A stretch of 64,000 nt of DNA from NCBI RefSeq assembly GCF_900176275.1, contig NZ_FWXD01000009.1:62001-126000 (forward strand), in the 5' to 3' direction. Position 1 is the stretch's first letter, and each line of letters opens with the position of its first letter. Below, one piece after another: positions 63,857 through 64,000 of the stretch. The notes beneath the pieces were generated by a model. The model did no database searches, was not told the origin of the DNA, and was given only the letters and a program-made list of their open reading frames with translations. A program made the translations under genes and the position numbers. Source of the stretch: Andreprevotia lacus DSM 23236 (GTDB taxonomy: Bacteria; Pseudomonadota; Gammaproteobacteria; Burkholderiales; Chitinibacteraceae).

Positions 63857-64000
63857 TCAATGTCTTGGGCGTCTGGCCAGCGCAATATCGAGCTGGCGGG
63901 CAAAGCGTTGCTTGTCGGCTGCCGACAGTGCCGGCGGGCCGCCCGTCTGCACGCCGCTGGCGCGCATGGTCTCCATGAAGTCGCGCATGGTCAGCCGCTC
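63857..64000 (-). CDS. Unidentified protein (5' end outside window)
   Basis: Only the last 47 codons are visible. They include [20 protein letters not shown] and end in ALARRPRH. The family is not recognised. It ends 16 bases before the alpha/beta hydrolase start. Confidence 0.5.
   Translation of the reverse strand, partial: ERLTMRDFMETMRASGVQTGGPPALSAADKQRFARQLDIALARRPRH

Overview
The window looks like chromosomal DNA from a chitin-degrading betaproteobacterium of the order Neisseriales, most likely close to Chitinibacteraceae or Chromobacteriaceae. This is inferred from the high GC content, the aroQ-accB-accC...prmA-DUF3426-tpx and queA...tgt...yajC-secD-secF blocks, the dedA-bioC-bioD order, and above all a set of secreted chitin-active enzymes sharing duplicated CBM5/12 modules and Pro-Thr linkers. 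No database search was possible, so family names rest on motifs and recalled family patterns.

Layout. 1-3.5 kb: end of S-formylglutathione hydrolase, a periplasmic amino-acid-type binding protein and an arylsulfotransferase-like lipoprotein. 3.5-12 kb: three leftward secreted chitin-active enzymes, two of them GH18 chitinases and one with an unrecognised catalytic module. The two GH18 genes share a nearly identical 0.78 kb N-terminal coding block and two promoter-region motifs at the same distance from the start codon. 12.3-12.6 kb: a MITE-like element. 12.6-20 kb: small periplasmic proteins, an HDOD protein, a GH18-like lipoprotein that has lost its catalytic glutamate, a TRIC channel, PepSY and DUF2946 genes. 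20-28 kb: tpx with a cysteine-less tandem paralogue, a DUF3426 protein, prmA, an orphan flagellin-like gene, accC, accB and aroQ. 28-40 kb: queA, tgt, yajC, secD and secF with interposed genes, then dedA, bioC and bioD. 40-45 kb: SCO1, a PilZ protein, an epimerase, a flavin/2Fe-2S reductase, a decayed tRNA-Thr, a MerR/TipAS regulator and an intact tRNA-Thr. 45-55 kb: GNAT, Sel1, a CpdB-like nucleotidase, a fourth CBM5/12 enzyme with an unrecognised lysozyme-like module, an MFS exporter, a TonB receptor and a second DUF2946 gene.

55.4-60.2 kb holds the most unusual locus. It is a tight rightward cluster encoding a LicD-domain protein, an IspD-like nucleotidyltransferase, a RuBisCO-like protein (RLP) and a TPR protein with a GT9-like glycosyltransferase domain. 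The RLP keeps the carbamate-lysine/Asp/Glu motif but lacks the loop-6 lysine, so it is not a CO2-fixing enzyme. Its neighbours suggest synthesis and transfer of a nucleotide-activated, phosphate-linked group to a surface glycan or protein. 60.2-64 kb: an AhpD-like gene beside a dead LysR gene, an Lrp regulator, two alpha/beta hydrolases, a zinc-ribbon protein and a truncated gene at the edge.

Together the chitinases, CBM modules and possible chitin-binding pseudo-chitinase would break down extracellular chitin. The TonB, PepSY and DUF2946 genes point to metal handling. The remainder is mostly core housekeeping (fatty acid, biotin, queuosine, Sec secretion).
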